DNA of 64,000 bases from Thiobacillus thioparus DSM 505 (GTDB lineage Bacteria; Pseudomonadota; Gammaproteobacteria; Burkholderiales; Thiobacillaceae): contig NZ_KB891331.1 of assembly GCF_000373385.1 (NCBI RefSeq), positions 1 to 64,000 on the forward strand, in the 5' to 3' direction. This document shows positions 1-8,226 of the stretch, piece after piece; the stretch's first letter is position 1; every line of letters starts with the position of its first letter. Below the pieces are notes generated by a model. The model had not been told where the DNA came from. It did not search any database and saw nothing but the letters and a program-made list of their open reading frames with translations. The translations under genes and the position numbers were made by a program.

Positions 1-240
1 GCCAAAAAGGCAGCACCGGCTAAAAAAGTCGCCGCCAAAAAACCGGCAGCCAAGCCCGTAGCCAAGAAAGCCGCCGCCAAGCCGGCAGCCAAAAAATCTG
101 CTGCCAAACCGGCAGCCAAAAAAGCGGCACCGGCCAAGAAGCCTGTAGCGAAGAAAGCGGCACCTGCCGCCAAACCCGCGCCGGCTCCTGCGCCTGCCCC
201 CGCACCGGCGGTACCGGTCATCAAGCCTTTCGGGCTCTAA
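1..240 (+). CDS. Ala/Lys/Pro-rich basic protein, C-terminal part only
   Basis: Frame 1 is open from the first base to a TAA at 238-240, giving the last 79 residues of a protein whose start lies outside the window. The tail is a low-complexity run of AAK, PAAKK and KPVAKK units, followed by an (AP)n stretch and the end VIKPFGL. Such lysine/alanine tails occur in histone H1-like and AlgP-like DNA-binding proteins and at the ends of some phasin-type granule proteins, so a nucleic-acid or polyanion contact is plausible. The part that would decide the family is missing. A strong hairpin terminator follows 25 bases later. Confidence 0.6.
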   Translation, partial: AKKAAPAKKVAAKKPAAKPVAKKAAAKPAAKKSAAKPAAKKAAPAKKPVAKKAAPAAKPAPAPAPAPAPAVPVIKPFGL

Positions 241-264
241 CAGGTCGGGCACTGCCCAATCTGA

Positions 265-290
265 AACGGGGGCGTGTCCCCCGTTTTTTT
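265..290 (+). terminator. Rho-independent terminator
   Basis: AACGGGGG (265-272) pairs with CCCCCGTT (278-285) across a five-base loop and runs into seven T residues. It closes the Ala/Lys-rich gene. Confidence 0.9.
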
Positions 291-366
291 ATTTGAATGC
301 CGCGCGAGTCCGCCCTTGGTTCATGTACGGCCCCTGCCGGCGACTTCTCGCGTCAGGCCTCGTGTC

Positions 367-984
367 TCATCTAGCCAATACCAGCCGGTTCCGCACTGCA
401 TGCAGCGCATTCTGGCCCCATGGCAAGCGCATGGCCAGCAACAGGATCAGCGCCGTACCGAATATCAGGGGTTGCGTCAGGTCTTTCTTCACCAGCCACA
501 GGTAGTGGATCACTCCCAGCGAAGCGATCAGATAGACCAGGCGGTGCAACTGCTGCCAGCGGCGGCCCAGACGACGCATCATGGCGTGGGTCGAGGTGGC
601 GGCGAGCGGGATGAGCAGCGCGCAGGCGGCAAAGCCGACCGTAATGAAGGGGCGTTTGACGATATCCTTTGCGATACCCGCCAGATCGAAGAACTGATCC
701 AGCCATAGATAAGTCATGAAATGCAGCATGGCATAAAAAAAGGCGAACAAGCCCAGCATGCGACGATAGCGGATGAGGTCGGCCCGTCCGGTCAGCCGCC
801 GCAAAGGGGTGACAGACAGCGTCGCCAGCAGCCCGACCAGCGTCCAGGTACCGGTTGAATGAGTGATGAACTCGATCGGATTCGCCCCCAGTTCGTCAGT
901 GAAACCGAGCACGAACAACCGCGCCAGAGGCAGCAGGCAGACGGCAAACAGCCAAAACTTCGGATTGCGCAGGATCGCGCCCAT
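367..984 (-). CDS. msrQ: MsrQ, heme membrane subunit of the MsrPQ methionine sulfoxide reductase
   Basis: A 205-residue integral membrane protein of the ferric-reductase-like (YedZ) family. MsrQ is a b-type heme protein in the inner membrane that passes quinone-derived electrons to periplasmic MsrP, which repairs oxidised methionines in envelope proteins. About six hydrophobic helices are visible, with family-typical histidines in the segments reading AMLHFMTYLWL and HRLVYLIASLGVIHYLW. The chosen ATG at 984-982 ([10 protein letters not shown]) overlaps the msrP stop as TGATG, which indicates translational coupling. A longer frame extends upstream but only shadows msrP. Length fits the family. 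Confidence 0.93.
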   Translation of the reverse strand: MGAILRNPKFWLFAVCLLPLARLFVLGFTDELGANPIEFITHSTGTWTLVGLLATLSVTPLRRLTGRADLIRYRRMLGLFAFFYAMLHFMTYLWLDQFFDLAGIAKDIVKRPFITVGFAACALLIPLAATSTHAMMRRLGRRWQQLHRLVYLIASLGVIHYLWLVKKDLTQPLIFGTALILLLAMRLPWGQNALHAVRNRLVLAR

Positions 985-1922
985 CAGAATAACCTCTGCA
1001 GATCCATGCCGCGATACAGTTGCGCAACCTGGGCACCGTAGCCATTGAACATCAGCGTGTCGCGTTTCAGGAATTCGCCGATACGGCGCTCCTTTGCCTG
1101 GCTCCAGCGGGGATGGTCGACCTGCGGATTCACATTGGAATAAAAGCCATACTCCTGCGGCGCCGCGCGCATCCATGCCGTCAGCGGCTGTTTCTCGACG
1201 AAACGGATCCTGACGATGGACTTGGCGCTCTTGAACCCGTACTTCCACGGCACCACCAGCCGGATCGGCGCACCATTCTGATTGGGCAGCACTTCGCCAT
1301 AGAGCCCGACAGCCAGTATCGCCAGCGGGTGCATCGCCTCATCCAGCCGCAAGCCTTCGACATACGGCCAGTCCAGCACACCCGAACGCTGCCCCGGCAT
1401 CTGCCTGGGGTCGTTCAGGCTGACGAATTCGACGTATTTTGCCTTGCCGGTCGGCGCAGCACGGCGAATGAGCTCGCTCAAGGGAAACCCCACCCATGGG
1501 ATCACCATCGACCACCCCTCCACACAACGCATCCGGTAGATGCGCTCCTCCAATGGCGCCAGTTTCAACAGCGAATCGATGTCGTAAACGCCCGGTTTGC
1601 CCACCTCGCCCTCGACCGTCACCGTCCACGGACGCGTTATCAGGCTGCCGGCATTGTCGGCCGGGTCGCTCTTGCCGGTGCCGAATTCATAGAAGTTGTT
1701 GTAGGTCGTGACCGCCTTGTAAGGGGTTTTCTCGTCGCCCAGCGTGTAGGCGCTGCTCCGCACACCCGCCAGTCTGGTGCCGGCCTGTACATCGGGGGCG
1801 ACTCCCAGGGTGGCACTCGCTGCCAACACACCCATGCCCAGCATGAAGCGGCGGCGTTCCCGGTATATTTCGGGCGGCGTGATTTCGGACGGAAGAATAT
1901 CGCAGGATGGGCGCAGGGGCAT
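984..1922 (-). CDS. msrP: MsrP, periplasmic molybdopterin methionine sulfoxide reductase
   Basis: A 312-residue sulfite-oxidase-fold enzyme that reduces free and protein-bound methionine sulfoxide in the periplasm. The N-terminus carries a twin-arginine export signal (RERRRFMLG followed by a hydrophobic stretch and AGT), as expected for a protein exported folded with its molybdenum cofactor. The cofactor-binding cysteine lies in RMRCVEGW, and the molybdopterin domain continues through [10 protein letters not shown]. It is first in the two-gene msrPQ operon and overlaps msrQ by one base. The start is an ATG near 1922. Confidence 0.95.
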   Translation of the reverse strand: MPLRPSCDILPSEITPPEIYRERRRFMLGMGVLAASATLGVAPDVQAGTRLAGVRSSAYTLGDEKTPYKAVTTYNNFYEFGTGKSDPADNAGSLITRPWTVTVEGEVGKPGVYDIDSLLKLAPLEERIYRMRCVEGWSMVIPWVGFPLSELIRRAAPTGKAKYVEFVSLNDPRQMPGQRSGVLDWPYVEGLRLDEAMHPLAILAVGLYGEVLPNQNGAPIRLVVPWKYGFKSAKSIVRIRFVEKQPLTAWMRAAPQEYGFYSNVNPQVDHPRWSQAKERRIGEFLKRDTLMFNGYGAQVAQLYRGMDLQRLF

Positions 1923-2095
1923 GACGGGGTCCTATCAATATAAAAGGGAGCTACTCTGACAGTCGGAACAGGCCGGGCATCCTTACAGTCCATTGCACGG
2001 TTGACTCCGTCATGCCGCGTTTGTTTCGCATGGCCCACCCATTCCCGAAAGCCACTGCTCCCTTCCTCCAAGGCACGCCTGGAATGACGAATCGC

Positions 2096-2129
2096 GTACC
2101 GCGCTGACGAAGCTTCGTCAGCGCGGTAC
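2096..2129. repeat. Perfect 34-bp palindrome in a 333-bp intergenic region
   Basis: The segment between msrP (start 1922) and the small gene at 2256 holds no recognisable gene. Its main feature is a gap-free palindrome centred on the HindIII-type AAGCTT at 2110-2115: every base from 2096 to 2112 pairs with 2113-2129. No T-run follows on either strand, so it is not an ordinary terminator. The preceding stretch (about 2010-2090) contains TTCCCGAAAGCC and GGAATGACGA, which look like remnants of a dispersed intergenic repeat. Confidence 0.75.
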
Positions 2130-2255
2130 CGCCCAGGCTTCATCAAGCCGTCAAACCCCCTTGGTTTAATGCGGTTTCCAGCGCCATCAGACAACACGGG
2201 AGATTGGCATGAACCCTGCTGAAGTCCTTGTACAGGAAAGACAGGAGAGATAGAA

Positions 2256-2522
2256 ATGATTGAACTGGAACCCGGCAACGCGCTGGACATCGCCTTGAAG
2301 GAAGATGCGCATGGCCGTGACCGTGTCGTCGTGACCCTGGAGGCGCACGGGTGCGAACTCAACCTCACCCCGCATCAAGCCCGGGTGCTGGCCACCGAAC
2401 TGATCATGGCAGTGAACCGCGCGGAAGTGCGCGGCAATCTGAAGCATAGCCAGAACATGGTGCGGAGCTCGCAGCCCGCCGAGCATAAGCGCAGCCTGTT
2501 CAACCAGGCTTTTGCCAAATAG
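2256..2522 (+). CDS. Small conserved-looking hypothetical protein (88 aa)
   Basis: A short soluble protein of unknown function. The start ATG at 2256 follows a purine-rich ribosome site (GACAGGAGAGATAG, 2239-2252). The N-terminal half alternates hydrophobic and charged residues (VVVTLEAHGCELNLT) and then forms a likely helix (PHQARVLATELIMAVNRAEV); the C-terminus is polar and basic. No signal peptide or membrane segment is seen. It stands alone between divergent msrPQ and the thioredoxin gene, and its mRNA would end in a chain of hairpins and a terminator at 2662. I do not recognise the family. Confidence 0.65.
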   Translation: MIELEPGNALDIALKEDAHGRDRVVVTLEAHGCELNLTPHQARVLATELIMAVNRAEVRGNLKHSQNMVRSSQPAEHKRSLFNQAFAK

Positions 2523-2526
2523 ATTC

Positions 2527-2662
2527 AGGCCAGTCGGCTTCGACTGGACCGGGGCAGAGGGTTGATCAGCCCACCGCCCGATAAGCCGCCTCCGCATTGT
2601 CGGAGGTCCACCATCCGTGATAGGGTGGCACTAGGCGCGAAGGTTCGTCCTCGCGCCTTTTT
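2527..2662 (+). other. Hairpin-rich 3' region ending in an intrinsic terminator
   Basis: After the 88-aa gene there are, in order: CCAGTC-GGCTTC-GACTGG (about 2529-2546), a GGGTTGATCAGCCC stem (about 2560-2573), CCTCCG-CATTGT-CGGAGG (about 2590-2607), CCACC/GGGTGG (about 2609-2628) and the terminator AGGCGCGA / TCGCGCCT (2633-2640 / 2651-2658) with a T-run. Five consecutive stems in 135 bases are unusual and could be a 3'-UTR-derived small RNA or a leader of the thioredoxin gene. No known RNA family was recognised. Confidence 0.45.
2633..2662 (+). terminator. Rho-independent terminator
   Basis: An eight-base stem AGGCGCGA / TCGCGCCT with a ten-base loop followed by TTTTT. It separates the 88-aa gene from the thioredoxin gene. 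Confidence 0.85.
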
Positions 2663-2713
2663 ATTTCCAGACCCCTGTCGGGTGTCTTCAATTACAACAT
2701 TGCGGGAATCAGC

Positions 2714-3094
2714 ATGGCCGTCATCGAACTCACCCAGGACAACTTCGAATCCACCATCAACGGCAATGACGTCGTCGTCGTCGACTTCTGGGCCCCCTGG
2801 TGCGGCCCCTGCCGTGGATTTGCCCCGATTTTCGAAGCCGCGTCCGACAAGCACGCCAATATCGTGTTCGCCAAGGTCAATACCGAGGTCGAGCAAGAGC
2901 TGGCCGGCTACTTCCAGATCCGCTCCATCCCCACGCTGATGGTGTTTCGCGAGCAGGTCATTCTCTATTCCGAAGCCGGCTCACTGCCCGCCAACGCGCT
3001 GGACTCGCTGATCGAACAAGTAATGGGACTGGATATGGCGCAGGTTCACAAGGACATCGCCGAGCAACAAGCACAGAACCAGAGTCAGGCCTGA
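2714..3094 (+). CDS. Thioredoxin family protein
   Basis: A 126-residue thioredoxin-fold protein with the redox motif WCGPC in the context FWAPWCGPCRGFAP, and the conserved cis-proline region SIPTLMVF. The motif is that of a cytosolic thioredoxin that reduces protein disulfides; there is no signal peptide. It is somewhat longer than the usual 105-110 residues because of a polar, glutamine-rich tail ending in QNQSQA. R replaces the common K after the second cysteine. The gene stands alone; its end overlaps the end of convergent hda by ten bases. A main thioredoxin probably exists elsewhere, so a housekeeping symbol is not assigned. Confidence 0.9.
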   Translation: MAVIELTQDNFESTINGNDVVVVDFWAPWCGPCRGFAPIFEAASDKHANIVFAKVNTEVEQELAGYFQIRSIPTLMVFREQVILYSEAGSLPANALDSLIEQVMGLDMAQVHKDIAEQQAQNQSQA

Positions 3095-3732
3095 TTCAAA
3101 AGCAACTGCCGCAGCAGCGGCAGCGTGATCGGGCGACGCGCCTCAAGGCTGAACCGGTCGAGCGCCTCCAGCATCCGCAGCAGACTCTGCATATCCCGAG
3201 CGGTGTGATTCAACAGATAGTCGGCCACTTGGGGTTCGAGCCGAAACCCCAAGGTTTCGGCATGCTGGCTCAAGGCGGCGCGTTTTTCGGCATCGTCCAG
3301 GCCATGCAACTGGAATACCAGGCCCCAACCCAGACGAGTCTGTAGTTCCGGCATCACCGGCAGTTCGGCCGGCGCCACATTTCCCGCCGCCAGCCACAGA
3401 CCGCCCGCTTCACGAACGCGGTTGAACGCGGCGAATCCGGCATGCTGCTGCGCATCGTTCCAGCCCTCCACCTGATCCGCGATCACGGCCTGCGCAGCCT
3501 GCTGCCCGCTGAACTCCACCGTCATCCCGTGTGCCCGGCAGGCATGCGCCCAGGCTGCCAGCAGATAGCTCTTGCCGCTGCCTGGCGCGCCCCATATATA
3601 GACCATGCGTTCGGCCGCAGTCCCCTCCAGCATGATCTGCAATTGCGCCATCAGCTCGACGTTGCGCCCCACCACGAAACGGGCGAGTTCGGGTTGGGCG
3701 GGCGGCCGGATATCCAGGAGCAGTTGCTGCAT
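3085..3732 (-). CDS. hda: Hda, DnaA regulatory inactivator homologue
   Basis: A 215-residue DnaA-like AAA+ ATPase. Hda binds the DNA-loaded sliding clamp and stimulates ATP hydrolysis by DnaA, preventing re-initiation of replication. The N-terminus MQQLLLDI fits the clamp-binding motif (Q-L-x-L-x), and the Walker A motif GAPGSGKS lies at residues 48-55. The DnaA domain IV DNA-binding region is absent, which distinguishes Hda from DnaA. The start at 3732 is chosen because it puts the clamp motif at the extreme N-terminus, as in the family; the frame stays open far upstream only as a shadow of nadA. Confidence 0.92.
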   Translation of the reverse strand: MQQLLLDIRPPAQPELARFVVGRNVELMAQLQIMLEGTAAERMVYIWGAPGSGKSYLLAAWAHACRAHGMTVEFSGQQAAQAVIADQVEGWNDAQQHAGFAAFNRVREAGGLWLAAGNVAPAELPVMPELQTRLGWGLVFQLHGLDDAEKRAALSQHAETLGFRLEPQVADYLLNHTARDMQSLLRMLEALDRFSLEARRPITLPLLRQLLLNQA

Positions 3733-3855
3733 GGGACGCAAGGATAAGGCATAAGCCCCGGCCTGCTCCAGAAAAACCCGGAGGCTGCCATGTGAAAACG
3801 CCGCGCGCGCGCGGCTATACTTGACGCTTCCACTCCTGATGTCCGAGTCGCCCCG

Positions 3856-4920
3856 ATGAGTTCCGTTTTCCCTGTCCCGGTCAAACCCGTGATCCAGCCC
3901 CCGCCCATGGTGGAAGAAATCCTTGGCACCGAGGAACGCGACACGCTTAAATCCCGCATCAAGACGCTGATGAAGCAGCAGGATGCGGTGCTGGTCGCAC
4001 ACTACTACACCTCGGCCGACCTGCAGGATCTGGCCGAGGAAACCGGGGGCTGCGTGTCCGACTCGCTGGAAATGGCGCGCTTCGGCCACGCCCATCCGGC
4101 AAAAACGCTGATCGTCGCCGGGGTCAAGTTCATGGGCGAAACCGCCAAGATCCTCAACCCGGAAAAGCGCGTCATCATGCCTGACCTGGGGGCCGACTGT
4201 TCGCTCGACCTCGCCTGCCCGGCAGACGAATTCGCCGCTTTTTGCGACGCCCATCCCGACCGGATATCGGTCGTCTACGCTAACACCAGCGCAGCCGTGA
4301 AAGCGCGCGCCGACTGGGTCGTCACGTCCGGCATCGCTGCCAAGATCGTCAAATACCTGCATCAGCAGGGCCACAAGCTGTTGTGGGCGCCGGACCGCCA
4401 CCTGGGCGACTACGTGCGGCGTATCAGCGGCGCCGACATGCTGCTGTGGCAGGGCTCGTGCGTCGTGCACGAGGCGTTCAAGGCCGAAGCGTTGAAGCAG
4501 TTGCGGGCGGCGCACCCCGACGCCGCGGTGCTGGTGCACCCCGAGTCGCCCGAATCCGTGATTGCGCTGGCCGACGTGGTCGGTTCGACCACCCAGCTGA
4601 TCGAGGCGGTGCGCACCCTGCCCAACCCGGAATTCATCGTCGCCACCGACAACGGCATCTTCCACAAGATGCACGCCGCCGCCCCGGGCAAGGTCCTCCT
4701 GGAAGCGCCGACCGCCGGGGAAGGCGCGACCTGCACCTCGTGTGCGCACTGCCCCTGGATGGCGATGAACGGCCTGCGGAAACTCGCCGACGTCCTGGAA
4801 ACAGGCGGCAACGAAATCCATATCGAGGAATCCATCCGCGCCCGCGCCCGGCAGTCGATCCAGAAAATGCTGGATTTTGCCGCGGCCGAAAAGGCCGGAA
4901 CCATCCAGTTGGGCGACTGA
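3856..4920 (+). CDS. nadA: Quinolinate synthase A
   Basis: A 354-residue enzyme that condenses iminoaspartate (from NadB) with dihydroxyacetone phosphate to give quinolinate, the first pyridine ring of de novo NAD synthesis. Cytosolic [4Fe-4S] enzyme. Family signatures seen are [17 protein letters not shown] near the N-terminus and cysteines in [11 protein letters not shown] (about 114), GSCVVHEAF (about 202) and [10 protein letters not shown] (about 293-299), the regions that supply the cluster ligands. The length matches the longer bacterial NadA class. Nine bases separate it from the DUF808 gene downstream. NadB and NadC are not in the window. Confidence 0.96.
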   Translation: MSSVFPVPVKPVIQPPPMVEEILGTEERDTLKSRIKTLMKQQDAVLVAHYYTSADLQDLAEETGGCVSDSLEMARFGHAHPAKTLIVAGVKFMGETAKILNPEKRVIMPDLGADCSLDLACPADEFAAFCDAHPDRISVVYANTSAAVKARADWVVTSGIAAKIVKYLHQQGHKLLWAPDRHLGDYVRRISGADMLLWQGSCVVHEAFKAEALKQLRAAHPDAAVLVHPESPESVIALADVVGSTTQLIEAVRTLPNPEFIVATDNGIFHKMHAAAPGKVLLEAPTAGEGATCTSCAHCPWMAMNGLRKLADVLETGGNEIHIEESIRARARQSIQKMLDFAAAEKAGTIQLGD

Positions 4921-4929
4921 GGCGCCCTC

Positions 4930-5865
4930 ATGGCTGGAACCAGTCTGCTTGCCCTCATCGACGACATCGCCACGCTACTTGACGATGTGGCGCTGCTGAC
5001 CAAGGTCGCCGCCAAGAAAACCACCGGCGTGCTCGGCGACGACTTGGCACTGAATGCGGAGCAGGTATCCGGGGTACGCGCCGAACGCGAGCTTCCGGTC
5101 GTGTGGGCAGTATTCAGGGGTTCGCTCAGAAACAAGCTCATCCTGGTGCCGGCAGCGCTCGCCATCAGCGCCCTGGCGCCGTGGGCCATCACCCCGCTCC
5201 TGATGCTGGGCGGGGCCTTTCTATGCTACGAAGGCTTCGAGAAGCTGGCGCACAAATTCCTGCACAGCCGCGGCGAGGACGACACGCACAAAACCGAACT
5301 CGCACAGGCGCTGGCCAATCCGGCCGTCGACCTGGCCGAGTTCGAGCGCGACAAGATCAAAGGTGCCATACGGACCGATTTCATCCTGTCTGCCGAAATC
5401 ATCGTCATCACTCTGGGCACCGTGGCCGCCGCGTCGTTCGGCACCCAGGTTGCCGTGCTTGCCGGCATCGCCATCCTGATGACCATCGGGGTATACGGGT
5501 TGGTGGCCGGCATCGTCAAGCTCGACGATGCCGGGCTCTACCTCAGCCGACGAAGCGGCAATGGCCTCGCCGGCATGCAGCGCAGCATCGGACGCGGCAT
5601 TCTGCGCGTCGCACCCTATCTGATGAAAAGTCTTTCCGTGCTCGGTACGGCGGCGATGTTCCTCGTCGGCGGCGGCATCCTGATCCACGGCCTGCCAGGC
5701 ACGCACGGCCTCATGCCCGCCGTCGCCCAGGCTGCGCACGCCGTACCGGCCTTCGGAAGCGGATTGGCTGCAATTACACCGCTGCTGGTCAATGCGCTGG
5801 CCGGTATCGTGGCCGGAGGGATGGTCCTGAGTGGCTTGACGGTTGCCCGGCGCCTGTTCCGGTAA
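4930..5865 (+). CDS. DUF808 (YedI-like) membrane protein
   Basis: A 311-residue polytopic inner-membrane protein of the DUF808/YedI family, which has no established function. The N-terminus has the family hallmark LLALIDDIATLLDDVALLTKVAAKKT, after which several hydrophobic helices follow (roughly residues 70-95, 155-195 and 235-300). The motif CYEGFEKLAHKF lies after the first helix. It follows nadA by nine bases and is probably cotranscribed with it, although no functional link to NAD synthesis is known. Its end nearly meets the convergent PhnD-like gene. Confidence 0.9.
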   Translation: MAGTSLLALIDDIATLLDDVALLTKVAAKKTTGVLGDDLALNAEQVSGVRAERELPVVWAVFRGSLRNKLILVPAALAISALAPWAITPLLMLGGAFLCYEGFEKLAHKFLHSRGEDDTHKTELAQALANPAVDLAEFERDKIKGAIRTDFILSAEIIVITLGTVAAASFGTQVAVLAGIAILMTIGVYGLVAGIVKLDDAGLYLSRRSGNGLAGMQRSIGRGILRVAPYLMKSLSVLGTAAMFLVGGGILIHGLPGTHGLMPAVAQAAHAVPAFGSGLAAITPLLVNALAGIVAGGMVLSGLTVARRLFR

Positions 5866-5875
5866 CCCGCCCTGC

Positions 5876-6727
5876 CTATTGATAGGGCTGGATCAGCTTG
5901 CGCACCGGATCGTAAGCCTGGTCGTCGACGACAGCGAAGCCATCGTAGACACTGTCGAATGCTTCCAGCGTGGCGCTCCCATCGGGAGAGGTCTTTTTAA
6001 GTGCCAACAAGGCATCTCGCAGCTTGTTGCGCACGGCCACAGGCATGCCCGGGTGTACGGCAAAAATATAGGACGGCAGGGGAGGTGTCCTGCCGATCAC
6101 GACGATGCCCTTGTTCTTGAAATCGTCGGCGACGGAGTCTTTCAGGATGCCGCCGTCAAAATCCCCGGCCAGTACGGCCTTGGCGATATTGTCGTAATGC
6201 CTGAGATAGGCGAAGTGCGAGAAGTCCGTCAGTTTCACACCCATCGACTCGACTGACGCCCTTTGCAACAAGGCCTTCTCATCGCCAAAGGCAAAGCGCT
6301 TGCCCTTGAGTTCGGCTGGAACGTGGAGGCCTGACCCGGCTTTCACTCCGATGACCAGGGAAAAATACGGGCGCCCCTGGTTGGTGGGCGTAACCAGCGG
6401 GACCACTCCGTATTTCTTGCGCGCCTCGATGTAGGCTACCGGCGTGAGATAGGCGATCTGCGTCTGACCCGTGCCCAGGTCTTCCACGGCAGATCCCAGG
6501 TTGGGCGATGGCCGGAAGCGGATATTGAGATCGGTGCTTAGTGCTAGATAGTTTGTCAGCGCGCTCATGCGCTTGATCATCTCGACCGGAATGTCCATGG
6601 CCACCGAGCCCATGGTTACCTGGCCGCCCGGCGTATGCTGTTTCGGCGCAGCCCAGGCAAAGGGAAGCATCGCACCTATCAGAAGCGTGACCAGTACGGC
6701 CTGCGCAGCGACCTGTTTTGGTTTCAT
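5876..6727 (-). CDS. PhnD-like periplasmic substrate-binding protein
   Basis: A 283-residue exported protein of the phosphate/phosphite/phosphonate ABC-transporter binding-protein class (PhnD fold). A signal peptide is evident (MKPKQ, hydrophobic core, AWAAP). Family patterns include LGTGQTQIAYLTPVAYIEA, LKGKRFAFGDE and DGGILKDS. No permease or ATPase gene is adjacent. Instead its ATG at 6727 overlaps the stop of the upstream diguanylate cyclase (ATGA), so the two are translationally coupled. Such stand-alone PhnD proteins often serve as ligand sensors for a membrane partner; here the likely partner is the cyclase. The ligand cannot be inferred. Confidence 0.88.
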   Translation of the reverse strand: MKPKQVAAQAVLVTLLIGAMLPFAWAAPKQHTPGGQVTMGSVAMDIPVEMIKRMSALTNYLALSTDLNIRFRPSPNLGSAVEDLGTGQTQIAYLTPVAYIEARKKYGVVPLVTPTNQGRPYFSLVIGVKAGSGLHVPAELKGKRFAFGDEKALLQRASVESMGVKLTDFSHFAYLRHYDNIAKAVLAGDFDGGILKDSVADDFKNKGIVVIGRTPPLPSYIFAVHPGMPVAVRNKLRDALLALKKTSPDGSATLEAFDSVYDGFAVVDDQAYDPVRKLIQPYQ

Positions 6728-8016
6728 GCTGATTCTTTTCCGTGTAAAGGTGGTGCGTCGGCATCGCGATACACGCTGTAGCAGTCCCGTCCGCTGTGCT
6801 TCGCCTGGTAAAGGGCCTTGTCGGCCGCATAGTAGAGGGCTTGCGGCGTTTTCATGGAATCGTCGCATTGGGCAATCCCGACGCTCAGGCTGATGCTCAG
6901 CCGCTTGTCTTCGTAGTGAAAGCAGTGCGCACGGACACCTGCCAGCAGAATCTCGACGAACATTCCAGCCTGCTCCGCGTTGGTGTGATACAAAACGATG
7001 CCGAACTCGTCTCCTCCGAGGCGCGCGGGCAGATCGGACTTACGGACGTGCAAACGCATGAGGGTGCCGATTTCGCGGAGGACCTCATCTCCGGCGCCGT
7101 GGCCATGGCTGTCGTTGATCAGCTTGAAATGATCGATGTCGAACAACACCAGGGCGATGTCTTCCGCATAACGTTCGGATTGATGGAACATCCGCGACAG
7201 GGTTTCATCGAACTTGCGGCGATTCGGCAATTCGGTCAGCCAGTCGGTCGTGGCCATGGCGCTGAGCAAGTCGAGCGCATGCTCGAGCTCGCGGGTGCGC
7301 CCGCCCAACTGGATGTTCTTGTCCCGCAGCTCCTGGTTCGCAAAATCGATCTTGCTTTGCAACTTGTCGTGGTAACTGGCAAGGGACGTGTTCAAAGTAT
7401 TGAACACCAACACCAGCCGGCCGATCTCGTCGCCGCTTTTGACCTCCAAGTAACGGGCGACGTACGAATCGCCTTTTTCCGTCGCCTCTTCCATGGCCGT
7501 CGTCAGCTTGCGGATCGGAGAAACAATGCCGCGTGCGGTAAACAAATAAACGATCAGCCCGAGTATCGCGCCAAAAACGGCTTGTTCGACAAACACACGC
7601 CAATAGAGCGCAGCCAGCGCTCGTTCCAGTGCATCGGTCGAAATATTGACAGTCACGGCGCCAATGGTCTGGCCGTTGAATACGACAGGGGCTTCGAAAC
7701 GCTGGTGGGTCCGAGCATCGTCTACCTCGGACTGGGCCATGATGCGCCCATCCCGGTTGCGGATGATGACGCGGATCACATTGTCTTGCCGGGCAACGTT
7801 GGCGGCGAGCATTTCCAGATTGCCATAATCGTACCCGGCTATCAGGGAGGCGGCCCCGGAGGCGGTGGCATTGGCGACGCTTTGACCCGCCTTGCCGATC
7901 AGTTCGCTGAGCGAAGTGCGTTCGCTCTGGACGCGAATCACGCCGATGACGGCCGACGTGACCAGTACGCCAACCATGACATAGCCCATGAGCTTGATGC
8001 CCAAACCAAACTGCAA
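6724..8016 (-). CDS. Membrane diguanylate cyclase (HAMP-GGDEF)
   Basis: A 430-residue inner-membrane enzyme expected to make cyclic di-GMP from two GTP. Order of parts: a membrane segment (about residues 8-26), a periplasmic sensor region (about 30-140), a second membrane segment (about 143-165), a HAMP linker (about 165-220), a coiled stretch and a C-terminal GGDEF domain. The active-site motif GGDEF is intact at about residue 335, and an RxxD inhibitory site (RKSD) lies five residues before it, so product feedback is expected. No EAL domain. It is the first gene of a two-gene operon with the PhnD-like protein, which could modulate the periplasmic domain. Confidence 0.93.
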   Translation of the reverse strand: MQFGLGIKLMGYVMVGVLVTSAVIGVIRVQSERTSLSELIGKAGQSVANATASGAASLIAGYDYGNLEMLAANVARQDNVIRVIIRNRDGRIMAQSEVDDARTHQRFEAPVVFNGQTIGAVTVNISTDALERALAALYWRVFVEQAVFGAILGLIVYLFTARGIVSPIRKLTTAMEEATEKGDSYVARYLEVKSGDEIGRLVLVFNTLNTSLASYHDKLQSKIDFANQELRDKNIQLGGRTRELEHALDLLSAMATTDWLTELPNRRKFDETLSRMFHQSERYAEDIALVLFDIDHFKLINDSHGHGAGDEVLREIGTLMRLHVRKSDLPARLGGDEFGIVLYHTNAEQAGMFVEILLAGVRAHCFHYEDKRLSISLSVGIAQCDDSMKTPQALYYAADKALYQAKHSGRDCYSVYRDADAPPLHGKESA

Positions 8017-8226
8017 GTCAATCTCCTCTATGAGGCCAGGCGACCGAATCTTTTTTCCTTATTCGGTAATCGGCTTGCCCAACGAAAGATGAAGTCCCCG
8101 ATGTAGGTAAGGATGACGCGGCCCGCCCGCCCCCGGTCTGCCCGAACCCATCCATATCCCGTAAAATACCGGCTTTGAAGCAGATCGATTCGGCTCCGCC
8201 CCGGCGATGCCCGAGTCCAATCCAGC

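Noticed and set aside
1-240. A minus-strand frame rich in W and L (20-205)
   Set aside because: It is the complement of AAK/PAAKK repeats and has no family features.
3733-4821. Upstream extension of the hda frame
   Set aside because: It lies antisense to nadA; the Hda fold and clamp motif begin at 3732.
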